Below are positions 7,791 to 16,658 of a stretch of DNA of 64,000 bases, piece by piece. The stretch lies in the NCBI RefSeq assembly GCF_000262465.1, contig NZ_CM001489.1:1559234-1623233 (forward strand), in the 5' to 3' direction. Below the pieces are notes generated by a model. That model was not told the origin of the DNA and did no database searches. It saw nothing but the letters and a program-made list of their open reading frames with translations. The translations under genes and the position numbers were made by a program. The first letter of the stretch is position 1; each line of letters opens with the position of its first letter. The DNA is from Frankia sp. QA3 (GTDB taxonomy: Bacteria > Actinomycetota > Actinomycetes > Frankiales > Frankiaceae).

Positions 7791-8250
7791 GCGGCCAGAT
7801 GGTGCCGAGAGATAAGTGCGGCAATCGGTGCAGGACCCGGCGATTCCCGGGACTATCCCTCGGCACGATTCCGGACGGACCGATCGCGCAGGAATGTGGC
7901 AGTCGAGTGGCCAGAACCCTGACTGTGGGAAACCGGCAACCGGCAACCGGGCAATGGGTAACCGGTAACCGGCTGCCAGGCGCCGCCGGCCTGAACTTCG
8001 AGTCGTCCGGGGAGCGCGCCGGGGGAGTGGACCGTGGGCGAGAAGGATCCGCGGCCCGGCCGTCGCCCTTGTGTCGGACCGCGGATCCCCCGGCCGCGCC
8101 CGTCGCCGAGGTCGTCGACTCTCGCCAGCGGGCGCCACCGAGTCTTTGGGGAACTTCGCCGGACGGGAGGCCTGCGGGCCGGCGCCCGCGGTCAACCCGA
8201 CCCGGGAGTCAGGCCGGCGGCCGTGCGGAAGGCGCCGGAAGCTTCCCCGG

Positions 8251-8317
8251 CACGCCACGGTCGCCGGCACGCCACGGTCGCCGGCCCGCCACGGTCGCCG
8301 GCCCGCCACGGTCGCCG
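8251..8317. repeat. Tandem repeat, 17-bp unit, four copies
   Basis: Units of cacgccacggtcgccgg or cccgccacggtcgccgg run right up to the stop codon of the hydratase gene on the minus strand. Confidence 0.9.
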
Positions 8318-8746
8318 TCAGCGTGGCAGCAGGAACTCCGCGGCGCCGGCGATGGCCACCCCGCCGGTCTGGCGGGCGCAGCTCAGATCCACCGAGACCA
8401 GCCGGCCGTCGGGCTGTTCCTCGATGGCCGTCACCACCCCGGAGCAGGTCAGCACGTCGTCCGGCCAGACCTGCTCGCGGAAGCGGACGTGGAACCGGCG
8501 GACGTTCTCCGCCCCCAGCCAGTCGGTGGCGAAGGTGGCCAGCAGGGCCGCCTGGTGCATCCCCTGGGAGAACACCGACGGGTAGCCGGCGCGCTGGGCG
8601 AACGTGTCGTCGTAGTGCATCGGGTTGAGGTCGCCGGACGCACCCGAGTAGCGCACGAACATCTGCCGGGTGAGCGGGCCGAACGAGCGGGGTTCGGGGG
8701 AGGAGCCCACCGCGAGGTCGGCGAGGATGGTTCCGGGGGCCGTCAT
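8318..8746 (-). CDS. MaoC-like (R)-specific enoyl-CoA hydratase subunit
   Basis: A 142-aa hot-dog-fold protein with the hydratase-2 motif SGDLNPMHYDD, whose Asp and His are the expected catalytic pair, followed by AGYPSVFSQGMHQAALLATF. Its ATG overlaps the stop of the upstream FAS1-like dehydratase gene by ATGA, so the two are coupled and probably form a heteromeric hydratase like HadAB/HadBC or ChsH1-H2-type complexes. It would hydrate an enoyl-CoA thioester in a degradation or modification pathway. Confidence 0.9.
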   Translation of the reverse strand: MTAPGTILADLAVGSSPEPRSFGPLTRQMFVRYSGASGDLNPMHYDDTFAQRAGYPSVFSQGMHQAALLATFATDWLGAENVRRFHVRFREQVWPDDVLTCSGVVTAIEEQPDGRLVSVDLSCARQTGGVAIAGAAEFLLPR

Positions 8747-9273
8747 GCCTTCTGCTCCGTCCCCGTGGCCCCGTCAGTCCTGGGCTCGTCGGTCTTGGGC
8801 TCCGCGGTCTTGGGCTCCGCGGTCTTGGGCTCCGCGGTCTTGGGCTCCGCGGTCTTGGTGGCCTTCGCGGTCTCGATGTAGGTCGCGCGGCCCTCGGCGA
8901 CCAGGGTGCCCGCCTCGTCGCGGAACTCGGTGACGATGACGGCGAACTTCATGGTGCCCCCGCGCCGGCCGGGCTTCTCGTACCGCTCGGCGAGGCGCTC
9001 GGCGGCGTAGAGGGTCTGCCCGGCACGCGGCGGCGGGCCGTGGAAGATGTACTCCTGCTCGCCGTGTAGCAGCCGGCGGCGATCGAACCCGTGCGGCACG
9101 CGGGCGCCCTCGGGCGCCCAGCGGTTGGCGTTGATCAGGAACGTCGGCGGGACCACGGCGTCCGGGTGCTGGTATTCCGGCGCCTCGGACTGCATGGCGA
9201 GGGCGAACTCACGGATCTTGCCGCGTTCGATCGGGAACTCCCACGCGGCGCCCGCCTCGCTGGGTGCGCTCAT
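8743..9273 (-). CDS. FAS1-like dehydratase / MaoC N-terminal-type hot-dog subunit with a repeat tail
   Basis: 176 aa from the ATG at 9273. The segments EFPIERGKIREFALAM, DAVVPPTFLIN and LLHGEQEYIFHGPP are typical of the non-catalytic N-terminal half of MaoC dehydratases (HadA-like). It pairs with the catalytic subunit whose gene overlaps its 3' end. The last 40 or so residues are a low-complexity extension built from AEPKT pentapeptides, encoded by a 15-bp minisatellite, and are probably disordered. Confidence 0.88.
   Translation of the reverse strand: MSAPSEAGAAWEFPIERGKIREFALAMQSEAPEYQHPDAVVPPTFLINANRWAPEGARVPHGFDRRRLLHGEQEYIFHGPPPRAGQTLYAAERLAERYEKPGRRGGTMKFAVIVTEFRDEAGTLVAEGRATYIETAKATKTAEPKTAEPKTAEPKTAEPKTDEPRTDGATGTEQKA
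8786..8860. repeat. In-frame 15-bp tandem repeat encoding AEPKT
   Basis: Five copies of tccgcggtcttgggc (outer copies with changes) lie inside the 3' end of the dehydratase gene and encode repeated Ala-Glu-Pro-Lys-Thr on the minus strand. A unit length divisible by three keeps the frame open. Confidence 0.9.
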
Positions 9274-9419
9274 CACTGCTCCGTCGGGTCGTCGGTCGAG
9301 GTGGTCAGGCGGTGCGCCCGGGGTCGCTATCCAACCGACCCGTCGCCGGGCGGCGCCGTCGTGCTGCTCGCTGCGCCACCGTGACGTGCTGCACGCTAGC
9401 AGGAGGGAGAGCAACTATC

Positions 9420-9433
9420 TAACACTGCCGTCA
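9420..9433. promoter_or_regulatory. Near-match to the TGAC-N6-GTCA dyad upstream of the dehydratase genes
   Basis: TAAC-actgcc-GTCA (3 of 4 plus 4 of 4 positions) lies about 147 bp before the start at 9273, in the 183-bp gap between two minus-strand genes. Confidence 0.25.
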
Positions 9434-9456
9434 TTTCTGTCCGCGGGCGGCGCAGG

Positions 9457-10533
9457 TCAGGCAGCGACGCGGTCGAGGCCGCGGCGGATCATCCTGATGG
9501 TGCGGCGGGCGTAGGCGGACGCGACCCGTTCCGGCAGCCCGCCGCTGGTCATCAGCAGCACGCCGAGGCGGCTGTTGATCAGCGTCATGACGGTGGCGGC
9601 GAGCAGCTCGTAGTAGTCGATGTGCTCGACCGGTCGGCCGGACAGCTCCTGGTAGCGGGCGATGATCGCGGCCCGGTCGGGTACACCCTCCAGGCGGGTC
9701 AGCCGCTGGGCCTCGCAGAGGAAGTCCTCGAACATCAGCCACCAGCCGAGGTCGATGCCGGGCGGGCCGACGGTGGCCGTCTCCCAGTCGAACATCGCCC
9801 GCACGGACAGGTCGGCGCCGAAGCTGATGTTGCCGACCCGGGCGTCGCCCCACACGATGCCGGCGGACGGGTCGTCGGGCCGCTCGCGCAGCAGGTGGTC
9901 CACGGCGGCGGCGACGGTGTCGGGCTCCCAGCGCAGGCTCGGCTGCGCCCAGGTGTGCCAGTCGCGCAGCGCCGCCAGGTAGCGGTCGAGCGCGGTGCCA
10001 CTGCCCGCGGGCGTCAGGAAGTCGAAGCCGTCGCGCACGTCGATGCGGTGCAGCGCGACCAGGGAGGTTAGCGCGTTGTCGTGCATCACCGAGCGCTGCG
10101 CCGGGCTGAGCTCGACCGTCCAGCCCTCGGCGTGCCAGCTCGGGACGTCACCGGGCACCCGGCCGTCGACCCGGCCCATCAGGTAGAACGGCGAGCCCAG
10201 CACGGCGGGATCGGGCTCGATGTACCAGATGGTCGGCACCGGCACGCCCGGGTGCGGGGCGAGCGCCTGCATGATCCGCGCCTGGCGGACCGCGTCGGGG
10301 GTCACGAAGAGCTGGTGGCCGGTGGGCTCGATGCGCAGCACGAGGTCCTCGCCGCGCCGCGGGCCGTCCGGCGGGGTCCAGGCCAGGTGCAGGTAGAGCG
10401 TCTCGTTGGAGTAGCCGGCCTTGGGCGAGGTCAGGGGCGAGATCTCCACGTCGGTGGCGCCGTGCCGATCCTGCAGCCACCCGCGCAGGACCTCCCGGGT
10501 CTCCTCGAGATCACGTCGTGCCGTGGTGGCCAT
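9457..10533 (-). CDS. Aminoglycoside phosphotransferase-family kinase-like protein (ACAD10-type)
   Basis: A 358-aa APH-fold protein. The N-lobe has GYSNETLYLHL and EDLVLRIEP, the likely ATP Lys being replaced by Arg. The catalytic loop is VWGDARVGNISF in place of HGDxxxxN, and the metal-binding segment is MFDWETATVGPPGIDLGW. Proteins of this type occur beside acyl-CoA dehydrogenases and are thought to phosphorylate hydroxyacyl-CoA substrates before dehydration, as in ACAD10/11 and FadE36-associated proteins. It is divergent from the LLM oxidoreductase, separated by 89 bp. Drug resistance is unlikely. Confidence 0.85.
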   Translation of the reverse strand: MATTARRDLEETREVLRGWLQDRHGATDVEISPLTSPKAGYSNETLYLHLAWTPPDGPRRGEDLVLRIEPTGHQLFVTPDAVRQARIMQALAPHPGVPVPTIWYIEPDPAVLGSPFYLMGRVDGRVPGDVPSWHAEGWTVELSPAQRSVMHDNALTSLVALHRIDVRDGFDFLTPAGSGTALDRYLAALRDWHTWAQPSLRWEPDTVAAAVDHLLRERPDDPSAGIVWGDARVGNISFGADLSVRAMFDWETATVGPPGIDLGWWLMFEDFLCEAQRLTRLEGVPDRAAIIARYQELSGRPVEHIDYYELLAATVMTLINSRLGVLLMTSGGLPERVASAYARRTIRMIRRGLDRVAA

Positions 10534-10598
10534 CCTGACTCCTTCCGCCCGCGTGCCCCGGTTGCCGACCGCCCGGACCGGCTGATCGCCCAGATACT

Positions 10599-10612
10599 AG
10601 ACACGGATGTCA
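10599..10612. promoter_or_regulatory. Near-match to the TGAC-N6-GTCA dyad in a divergent promoter
   Basis: AGAC-acggat-GTCA (one mismatch) lies only 10 bp before the ATG of the LLM oxidoreductase, in the 89-bp divergent gap. A similar tagacacaatgtcag occurs upstream of the ligase at 50552. Confidence 0.3.
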
Positions 10613-10622
10613 GAATAGGGGC

Positions 10623-11720
10623 ATGACGACGAACAGGGACCGCGATCTCGCCGGCGCCGCCCGGGTGGCGGACCGCCTCGGCGCCTACGTGCTGCCCGGC
10701 CGGGTCGCCGATCCGCGGCCCGCGATCGGCCAGGCGCAGACCGCCGAGCACCTCGGGCTCGGCACCGTATGGCTCAGCGAGCGGTGGGGGACGAAGGACT
10801 TCGGGGTGCTCGCGGGCGCCATCGGCCAGGCCACCAGCCGGGTGCGGATCGCCTCGGGCATCACGCATTTCCTCGTCCGTCACCCGACCGTGCTGGCCTC
10901 CACGGCGATGACCGCCCAGGCGCTGACCGGCGGTCGCCTGCTGCTGGGCTTCGGGCGCTCCGTCGGCCCGATGTGGAAGGCCGTCGGCCTGCCGGCGATG
11001 ACCAACCAGGTGCTCGTCGACTCCGCCGACATGCTGCGCCGGCTGTGCCGGGGCGAGAAGGTCTCCTACGACGGTCCCGCCGGGCGCTTCCCGGTCATGC
11101 GCCTCGGTGACCTGCCCGACGTCGCGCCGCCGGAGCTGGTGTTCGCCGCGATCGGCCCGAAGAGCCTCGCGCTCGCCGGGGCGCACTTCGACGGCGCGCT
11201 GCTGCACCCCTTCCTCACCCCGGAGGCCGTCGCCCGCTCGGTGGCGATCGTGCGCAAGTCCGCGGCCGAGGCGGGGCGTGACCCGTCGACGGTGAAGGTG
11301 TACGCCACCGTCGTGGTCGCCCCCGACCTCACGCCCGAGGAGGAGACGGCGGTGGTGGGCGCGCGGGCGGTGACCTACTTCCAGATCCCGGGCTTCGGCG
11401 AGCGCCTCGCCGGGGTGAACGAGTGGGGCGTCGAGCCGCTGGCGGCGCTGCGCTCCCACCCGCTGATGGCCGGCCTGCGCGGGTCCGCCGACAACGTCTT
11501 CACCCGCCACCAGCTCCTCGACGTCGCCGGCACCCTGCCCCCGTCGTGGTTGACCGACGCCGCCGCGGTGGGCTCCGCGGGCACGTGCGCCGCCCGCCTC
11601 GACGACTACCTCGACGCCGGCGCCGACGAGCTGGTCCTGCACGGCTCGACCCCGGAGCTGCTCGGCCCGGTCCTGCAGCACTTCGCCGCGCGAACCCCGG
11701 CGAACACGGCCGGTGCGTAG
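10623..11720 (+). CDS. LLM-class (F420-dependent type) oxidoreductase
   Basis: A 365-aa luciferase-like TIM-barrel enzyme. The N-terminal YVLPGRVADP, HLGLGTVWLSERW and LLLGFGRSVGPMW segments match F420-dependent LLM oxidoreductases of Actinobacteria. The start is ATG, with AGGGG four bases upstream. The probable role is hydride transfer with reduced F420 on a carbonyl or alcohol; the substrate is unknown. It precedes an aldehyde dehydrogenase and an alcohol dehydrogenase, so it may belong to the same oxidation route. Confidence 0.88.
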   Translation: MTTNRDRDLAGAARVADRLGAYVLPGRVADPRPAIGQAQTAEHLGLGTVWLSERWGTKDFGVLAGAIGQATSRVRIASGITHFLVRHPTVLASTAMTAQALTGGRLLLGFGRSVGPMWKAVGLPAMTNQVLVDSADMLRRLCRGEKVSYDGPAGRFPVMRLGDLPDVAPPELVFAAIGPKSLALAGAHFDGALLHPFLTPEAVARSVAIVRKSAAEAGRDPSTVKVYATVVVAPDLTPEEETAVVGARAVTYFQIPGFGERLAGVNEWGVEPLAALRSHPLMAGLRGSADNVFTRHQLLDVAGTLPPSWLTDAAAVGSAGTCAARLDDYLDAGADELVLHGSTPELLGPVLQHFAARTPANTAGA

Positions 11721-11747
11721 TCCGCGCGGGTACTGTTTGCACATCGG

Positions 11748-11761
11748 TGACATGAACGCCA
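11748..11761. promoter_or_regulatory. Weak TGAC-N6-GTCA-like dyad upstream of the aldehyde dehydrogenase
   Basis: TGAC-atgaac-GCCA (one mismatch) lies 108 bp before the preferred start. Confidence 0.2.
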
Positions 11762-11869
11762 GAATTAAGTGATCATACGGTCGGGCGGGAGCCCGGGCGT
11801 CGTCCTGCTCGGGCCGGTCCGGTCGTGGCCCGGCCGCCCGACCTGATCATCAGTGGGAAAGAGACCTCC

Positions 11870-13315
11870 TTGTACACCCACGAGAATCTCTTCATCGGCG
11901 GCTGGGTGCCGCCGGCCTCGTCCCGGGTGATCGACGTGTTCTCCCCGGCGACCGAGGAGCCGATCGGGCGCGTGCCGAGCGCCTCGATCGCCGACGTCGA
12001 CGCGGCCGTGCAGGCCGCCCGCGGCGCCTTCGACGCCGGCCCCTGGCCGGCTCTCGACCCGGCGGAGCGCGCGCAGATCGTCGGCCGGCTCGGCAAGGCG
12101 ATCCGGGCACGGGCGGAGGAGTTCGCCGATCTGATCTCCGCGGAGGTCGGCTCGCCGCGGGCGTGGTCGACCCTCGGCCAGGTCGGGATCGCCACCGCCG
12201 TGTTCGCCACCTACAGCGGCATCGGGCGCAGCCACGAGTGGGAGACGACCCGCAAGGGCGGCTTCGGCGGCCCGGTGCGGGTGCGACAGGTGCCCGTCGG
12301 CGTGGTCGGCGCGATCGTGCCGTGGAACGCGCCGCTGTTCGTCGCCGCGCTCAAGCTCGCCCCGGCGCTGCTGGCCGGCTGCACCGTCGTGCTCAAGCCG
12401 GCCCCCCAGACCCCCCTGCACACCTACCTGCTCGCCGAGGCGGCCGAGGCGGCGGGCCTGCCCCCGGGCGTGCTGTCCATCGTCCCCGGCGAGGCCGCGG
12501 CCAGCGAGCACCTGGTCCGCCATCCCGGCGTCGACAAGATCAGCTTCACCGGGTCCACGGCGGTCGGGCGCCGCATCGGCGAGCTGTGCGCGCGCGACCT
12601 GCGCCGCTGCACGCTGGAGCTCGGTGGCAAGTCCGCGGCGATCCTGCTGCCCGACGTCGACCTCGGCACGAGCACCGTCGAGGCGATCGTCGGCGGGGCG
12701 ATGTCCAACGGCGGGCAGATCTGCGTCTCCCAGACCCGCGTGCTCGCCCCCCGCGAGCGCTACGACGAGGTCGTCGACGCCCTCGGCGCCCGCATCGGCG
12801 CGCTCACCGTCGGCGACCCGCGCGACCCCGCCACCGAGGTCGGCCCGCTGATCTCCAGCCAGGCCCGCGAGCGGGTCGAGGGCTACCTGAGCTCCGCCGA
12901 GGCCGACGGCGCCCGCCTGGTCACCGGCGGCGGCCGACCCAAGGGCCTCGACCGCGGCTGGTACGTCGAGCCGACCCTGTTCGCCGGCGTGGACAACGGC
13001 ATGCGGGTCGCCCGCGAGGAGATCTTCGGCCCGGTCATGGTCGTGATCCCCTACGACGGCGTCGACGACGCGGTGCGCATCGCCAACGACTCCGACTACG
13101 GCCTGGCGGGCGCGGTCTGGACGACCGACGTCGAGGCCGGCGCCGCCGTCGCCGCCCGCATCCGCGCCGGCGGCGTCGGGGTGAACTCCAGCGCGGGGAT
13201 GGACCTCGGCAGCCCGTTCGGCGGGTTCAAGCAGTCCGGCATCGGCCGCGAGGGCGGTCCCGAGGGGCTGGCGGCCTACACGGAATACCAGTCGATCATC
13301 CTGCCGGCGGGATGA
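11870..13315 (+). CDS. NAD(P)-dependent aldehyde dehydrogenase
   Basis: About 481 aa from TTG at 11870, which follows GGGAAAGAG at good distance and gives the normal family N-terminus (YTHENLFIGGWV). A GTG at 11825 is an upstream alternative with no ribosome-binding site. The general base lies in LELGGKSAAILL (Glu250), the nucleophile in NGGQICVSQ (Cys285), and the NAD-binding segment is FTGSTAVGRRIGE. It oxidises an aldehyde to the acid. The alcohol dehydrogenase gene follows after 88 bp on the same strand, so the pair would carry an alcohol to a carboxylate. Confidence 0.95.
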   Translation: MYTHENLFIGGWVPPASSRVIDVFSPATEEPIGRVPSASIADVDAAVQAARGAFDAGPWPALDPAERAQIVGRLGKAIRARAEEFADLISAEVGSPRAWSTLGQVGIATAVFATYSGIGRSHEWETTRKGGFGGPVRVRQVPVGVVGAIVPWNAPLFVAALKLAPALLAGCTVVLKPAPQTPLHTYLLAEAAEAAGLPPGVLSIVPGEAAASEHLVRHPGVDKISFTGSTAVGRRIGELCARDLRRCTLELGGKSAAILLPDVDLGTSTVEAIVGGAMSNGGQICVSQTRVLAPRERYDEVVDALGARIGALTVGDPRDPATEVGPLISSQARERVEGYLSSAEADGARLVTGGGRPKGLDRGWYVEPTLFAGVDNGMRVAREEIFGPVMVVIPYDGVDDAVRIANDSDYGLAGAVWTTDVEAGAAVAARIRAGGVGVNSSAGMDLGSPFGGFKQSGIGREGGPEGLAAYTEYQSIILPAG

Positions 13316-13403
13316 ACCCCCGGCGGGCCGACCGGCCGCCGCCCCAGCGCCGAACCACCGACCAGTACCGGACCGCCGGTAGCGACGAGAGGACCACACG
13401 ACA

Positions 13404-14531
13404 GTGCAGACCAAGGCCGCGGTGCTCTGGGAGCCGAACGCCCCGTGGGCGGTCGAGACGATCGAGCTCGACCCGCCCAAGCACGACGAGGTGCTGGTCG
13501 AGCTCCACGCCTCCGGTATCTGTCACTCCGACGAGCACCTCGTCACCCGCGACATGCCCTTCCGCATCCCCTGCATCGGCGGGCACGAGGGCGCCGGGGT
13601 CGTGCGTGAGGTCGGCGCGCACGTGTCCTGGCTGAAGCCCGGTGACCACGTCGTGTTCGGGTTCATGCCGTCGTGCGGTCGCTGCCCGTCCTGCTCGACC
13701 GGCCACCAGAGCCTGTGCGACCTCGGCGCCAAGCTGTACAGCGGGCGGCACATCTCCGACGACGGCTACCGCCACCACGCCAAGGGCGAGGACATCTCCA
13801 CCGCCTGCCTGATCGGCTCGTTCGCCCACCACACGGTGGTCAACGAGGCCAGCGTCATCAAGATCGACAACCACTACCCGCTGGACCGGGCCTGCCTGCT
13901 CGGCTGCGGGTTCGTCACCGGCTGGGGCTCGGCGGTCTACGCCGCCCAGGTCCGCCCCGGCGACGCCGTGGTCGTCGCCGGGGTCGGCGGCATCGGCGGC
14001 GCGGCCATCCAGGGCGCCAAGCTCGCCGGCGCCAAGGTGATCGTCGCGATCGAGCCGGTCGAGACGAAGAAGGACAAGGTCCTCGAGCTCGGCGCCACCC
14101 ACGTCGCGACCTCCTGGCAGGAGGCCCCGGCGGTCGTCGCGGAGGCGACCTGGGACCGCGGCGCCGACGTGTTCATCTGCGCCATGGGCGTCGGGGACGG
14201 CAAGCTGATCAAGAAGGCCCTGCGGATGACGGCCAAGCGGGGCACGCTCGTGGTCACCAACATCCACCCGGCGACGGAGACGTCCATCGACGTCAACCTG
14301 ATGGACCTCACCCTCACCGAGAAGCGCATCATCGGCACCCTCTACGGCTCGGGCAACCCGCGCGCCGACATCCCCAAGCTGCTCGAACTGTCCAGCCTCG
14401 GCCAGGTCGACCTCGACGTGATGGTGTCGCGGACCTACCCCCTCGACGGCATCAACGACGCGTTCGCCGACCTGCGCGCCGGCACGAACCTGCGCGGCGT
14501 GCTGCGCTACCCGGCCGCCGACGCCGCCTGA
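13404..14531 (+). CDS. Zinc-dependent alcohol dehydrogenase, NDMA-dependent type
   Basis: A 375-aa medium-chain dehydrogenase starting at GTG after GACGAGAGGACC. Catalytic zinc ligands are Cys40 (SGICHSDEH) and His61-Glu62 (GGHEGAG); the structural zinc has Cys91, Cys94, Cys97 and Cys105. The nucleotide fold has VAGVGGIGGAAIQGAKLAGA. Overall pattern and length match the actinobacterial NDMA-dependent alcohol dehydrogenases, which hold their cofactor tightly. It lies between an aldehyde dehydrogenase and a P450, consistent with stepwise oxidation of a terminal alcohol made by the P450. Confidence 0.93.
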   Translation: MQTKAAVLWEPNAPWAVETIELDPPKHDEVLVELHASGICHSDEHLVTRDMPFRIPCIGGHEGAGVVREVGAHVSWLKPGDHVVFGFMPSCGRCPSCSTGHQSLCDLGAKLYSGRHISDDGYRHHAKGEDISTACLIGSFAHHTVVNEASVIKIDNHYPLDRACLLGCGFVTGWGSAVYAAQVRPGDAVVVAGVGGIGGAAIQGAKLAGAKVIVAIEPVETKKDKVLELGATHVATSWQEAPAVVAEATWDRGADVFICAMGVGDGKLIKKALRMTAKRGTLVVTNIHPATETSIDVNLMDLTLTEKRIIGTLYGSGNPRADIPKLLELSSLGQVDLDVMVSRTYPLDGINDAFADLRAGTNLRGVLRYPAADAA

Positions 14532-14542
14532 TCCGTCACCCG

Positions 14543-14617
14543 CTCGCCGCCACCCAGCTCGCCGCCACCCAGCTCGCCGCCACCCAGCTCGCCGCCACCC
14601 AGCTCGCCGCCACCCGT
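14543..14617. repeat. Tandem repeat, 15-bp unit, five copies
   Basis: The unit ctcgccgccacccag is repeated (last copy slightly changed) between the alcohol dehydrogenase stop and the P450 start. Confidence 0.9.
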
Positions 14618-14685
14618 CCGAACGACCACCGGAGCGCGCCGCACCCATCCCGCGGTGTCGCCGCACAGCACGAGGAGAACCGGCC

Positions 14686-15948
14686 ATGAGCCTGATCGCT
14701 GACGTCGACCTGGACGATCTCGACTGGTGGACCCGGCCCGCGGCCGAACGCGACGCCTACTTCGCGAGCGTGCGCGCGTCCGGGGAACGCCCGTACTTCC
14801 CCGAACTCGACCTCGCCGGCAACACCCGGGGCCGCGGCTTCTACGCGGTGACCCGCTACGCCGACGTGATGGAGGTCAGCCGCCGGCCCGAGGACTTCTG
14901 CTCCGGCGAGGGCACCAACATCTTCGACCAGCCGCTGGACCTGCGGGAGTTCTTCGGCTCCATCATCGCGATGGACAACCCGCAGCACGCCCGCCAGCGC
15001 CGGATCATCTCCCGCGGATTCACCGCGAAGAACCTGGAGGCGCTGCGCGCCAACGTCGGCCAGGTGACCCGGGAGGTCCTCGGGACGGTGGCGGAGAAGG
15101 GCGAGTGCGACTTCGTCACCGAGGTCGCCGCCCTGATCCCGCTGCGCATCGTCAACGACATGATGGGCATCCCGCGCAGCCAGGAGCAGTTCGTCTTCGA
15201 GTCGACCAACAAGCTGCTCGGCGCCAGCGACCCGGAGTACGTCCCGGACCAGAGCCCGCGCGGGGTCGCGAAGAACCTGTCCCGGGTCGGCGACGACTTC
15301 GCCGAACTGCTGCGCGAGCTCGCCGCCGACCGGCAGCGCAACCCTGGCGACGACCTCATCAGCCTCCTCGTCGCCGCGGAGGGCGAGAACCTCACGGCGC
15401 AGGAGCTCGCCTCCTTCTTCATCCTGCTGGTCGGCGCCGGCAACGAGACCACCCGCAACGCCATCGCGCACGGCCTGCTCGCGCTGACCCAGTACCCCGA
15501 CCAGCGGGCGCTGTGGGCCTCCGACGTCGACGGTGTCACGCCGACGGCCGTCGACGAGGTGGTCCGCTGGGCGTCGCCGGTGCTGCATATGCGCCGCACC
15601 GTCACCGCCGACGGCGTGCGCCTCGGCGACCAGGAGTTCCGCGAGGGCGACAAGCTGGTGCTGTGGTACCGCTCGGCCAACCAGGACGAGTCGGTGTTCC
15701 CCGACGGCACCCGGTTCGACGTGCGCCGCGACCTCACCCCGCCGCACCTCGGCTTCGGTGCCCCGGGCCCGCACTTCTGCCTGGGCGCGCACCTCGCCCG
15801 ACTCGAACTGTCCGTGGTGTTCAAGGCGCTGTTCGAGTACCTTCCCGACATCCACGCCGTCGAGGAGCCGCAGTTCCTGCGGACGAACTTCCTCCACGGC
15901 ATCAAGCACCTCAAGGCCGCCTACACCCCGACCACGGTCCGCGCCTGA
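14686..15948 (+). CDS. Cytochrome P450 (CYP125/CYP124/CYP142-like)
   Basis: A 420-aa P450 starting at ATG after GAGGAGAACC. The I-helix reads VGAGNETTRNA, the PERF-region has MRRTVTADG and ANQDESVFPDG, and the heme loop LGFGAPGPHFCLGAH carries thiolate Cys365. The PHLGFGAPGPHFCLG loop and FLHGIKHLKAAYTP ending resemble the CYP124/125/142 group that hydroxylates terminal carbons of sterol side chains and branched lipids; this assignment is by eye. Its neighbours, an alcohol dehydrogenase and an aldehyde dehydrogenase, would finish oxidation to the acid. Confidence 0.95.
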   Translation: MSLIADVDLDDLDWWTRPAAERDAYFASVRASGERPYFPELDLAGNTRGRGFYAVTRYADVMEVSRRPEDFCSGEGTNIFDQPLDLREFFGSIIAMDNPQHARQRRIISRGFTAKNLEALRANVGQVTREVLGTVAEKGECDFVTEVAALIPLRIVNDMMGIPRSQEQFVFESTNKLLGASDPEYVPDQSPRGVAKNLSRVGDDFAELLRELAADRQRNPGDDLISLLVAAEGENLTAQELASFFILLVGAGNETTRNAIAHGLLALTQYPDQRALWASDVDGVTPTAVDEVVRWASPVLHMRRTVTADGVRLGDQEFREGDKLVLWYRSANQDESVFPDGTRFDVRRDLTPPHLGFGAPGPHFCLGAHLARLELSVVFKALFEYLPDIHAVEEPQFLRTNFLHGIKHLKAAYTPTTVRA

Positions 15949-15994
15949 CCGCCCTCGAGGCGCATGCAATGCCACCCACACCCCTGGAGGCCGT

Positions 15995-16603
15995 GTGAGC
16001 CATCCCCGCGAAGAAGTGGAAGCAGCATTCAAGAACTACTACTTACTCGGGCCGGTCGCCGAGGACTGGAAGCGCTGGGCGCACGAGTGCTTCACCGAGG
16101 ACGCCTGGTACAAGGACCACTACTGGGGCACGTTCAACGGCCAGGACGAGATCGAGGAGTACCTCGACGTCACCATGTCCTGGTCGCCGGGCACCTACAC
16201 GCCGCTGATCTGGTACACGATCGACGGTGACACGGTGGTCTGGAAGGGCATCAACTGGGCCGACAACTACAAGGTGCCGGGCGGCCCCAAGGTCGGCGCC
16301 GAGTCGATCCAGATCCTGGAGTACGCCGGCAACGGGCAGTTCAAGTCCGAGGAGGACTACTGGATTGCCTACGAGATGAAGCGCTTCGGCAAGTGGTACG
16401 CCGAGTTTGGCCAGCCGTACACGCCCGGCGACATCAAGCTGACCCGCGACGACTGGGGCACCTGGGTCGACTGGGCCCGCCCCGAGCCCGGCCACGTGCC
16501 GCGCCCGTCCTGGGTGGACCGCCCGGGCCTGAAGCCGACGTTCAACGTCAAGGAGATCGGCTTCGGCGTGCGTAACCCCACCCTCGACGACCCGATCGAG
16601 TAG
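15995..16603 (+). CDS. NTF2-like (SnoaL-type) fold protein
   Basis: 202 aa from GTG after CTGGAGG. The N-terminal half (NYYLLGPVAEDWKRWAHECFTED, GTFNGQDEIEEYL, WYTIDGDTVVWKG) has the alternating pattern of NTF2/SnoaL cone-shaped proteins, which may be enzymes such as isomerases or hydrolases or ligand-binding proteins. The C-terminal 60 residues are Trp/Pro-rich and not part of the usual fold. It follows the P450 by 46 bp and is probably co-transcribed. Function unknown. Confidence 0.8.
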   Translation: MSHPREEVEAAFKNYYLLGPVAEDWKRWAHECFTEDAWYKDHYWGTFNGQDEIEEYLDVTMSWSPGTYTPLIWYTIDGDTVVWKGINWADNYKVPGGPKVGAESIQILEYAGNGQFKSEEDYWIAYEMKRFGKWYAEFGQPYTPGDIKLTRDDWGTWVDWARPEPGHVPRPSWVDRPGLKPTFNVKEIGFGVRNPTLDDPIE

Positions 16604-16612
16604 CCCGCCCCT

Positions 16613-16643
16613 GGCCGGGGCATCGTCCCGCGGTGCCCCGGCC
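16613..16643. terminator. Hairpin between convergent genes
   Basis: A perfect 10-bp stem (ggccggggca / tgccccggcc) with an 11-nt loop, centred between the stops of the NTF2-like gene (+) and the cupin gene (-), so it can serve both. Confidence 0.7.
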
Positions 16644-16658
16644 GTCGCGCGTGGCGGG

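Larger units (their letters stand above)
7511..8317. other. Repeat-rich intergenic region
   Basis: About 800 bp with no credible gene. It contains a 15-bp tandem array (7731-7790), an irregular run of ggcaaccgg/ggtaaccgg units near 7930-7975, and a 17-bp array (8251-8317) that abuts the stop codon of the next gene. Long open frames here are arginine/proline-rich and repetitive and look like GC-driven artefacts. Confidence 0.6.

Noticed and set aside
7731..8317. Tandem arrays as a possible CRISPR
   Set aside because: Units are 15-17 bp and directly adjacent, with no unique spacers of regular length and no cas genes; the Cas4-like nuclease belongs to the pPIWI-RE operon instead.
7631..8881. 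Possible plus-strand gene in the repeat-rich gap after FKBP
   Set aside because: Arg/Pro-rich translation built from tandem repeats, no ribosome-binding site, and it overlaps the well-supported hydratase genes.
9457..10533. Aminoglycoside-resistance gene
   Set aside because: APH fold is present, but the catalytic loop reads WGDARVGN and the context is acyl-CoA metabolism, so an ACAD10-type role is preferred.
11765..13480. 571-codon minus-strand open frame opposite the aldehyde dehydrogenase
   Set aside because: Shadow of a complete aldehyde dehydrogenase with catalytic Glu and Cys; high-GC third positions keep the antisense frame open.
13296..16032. Two long minus-strand frames opposite the alcohol dehydrogenase and P450
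   Set aside because: Both plus-strand proteins carry full sets of family motifs; the antisense frames are low-complexity and run through the minisatellite.
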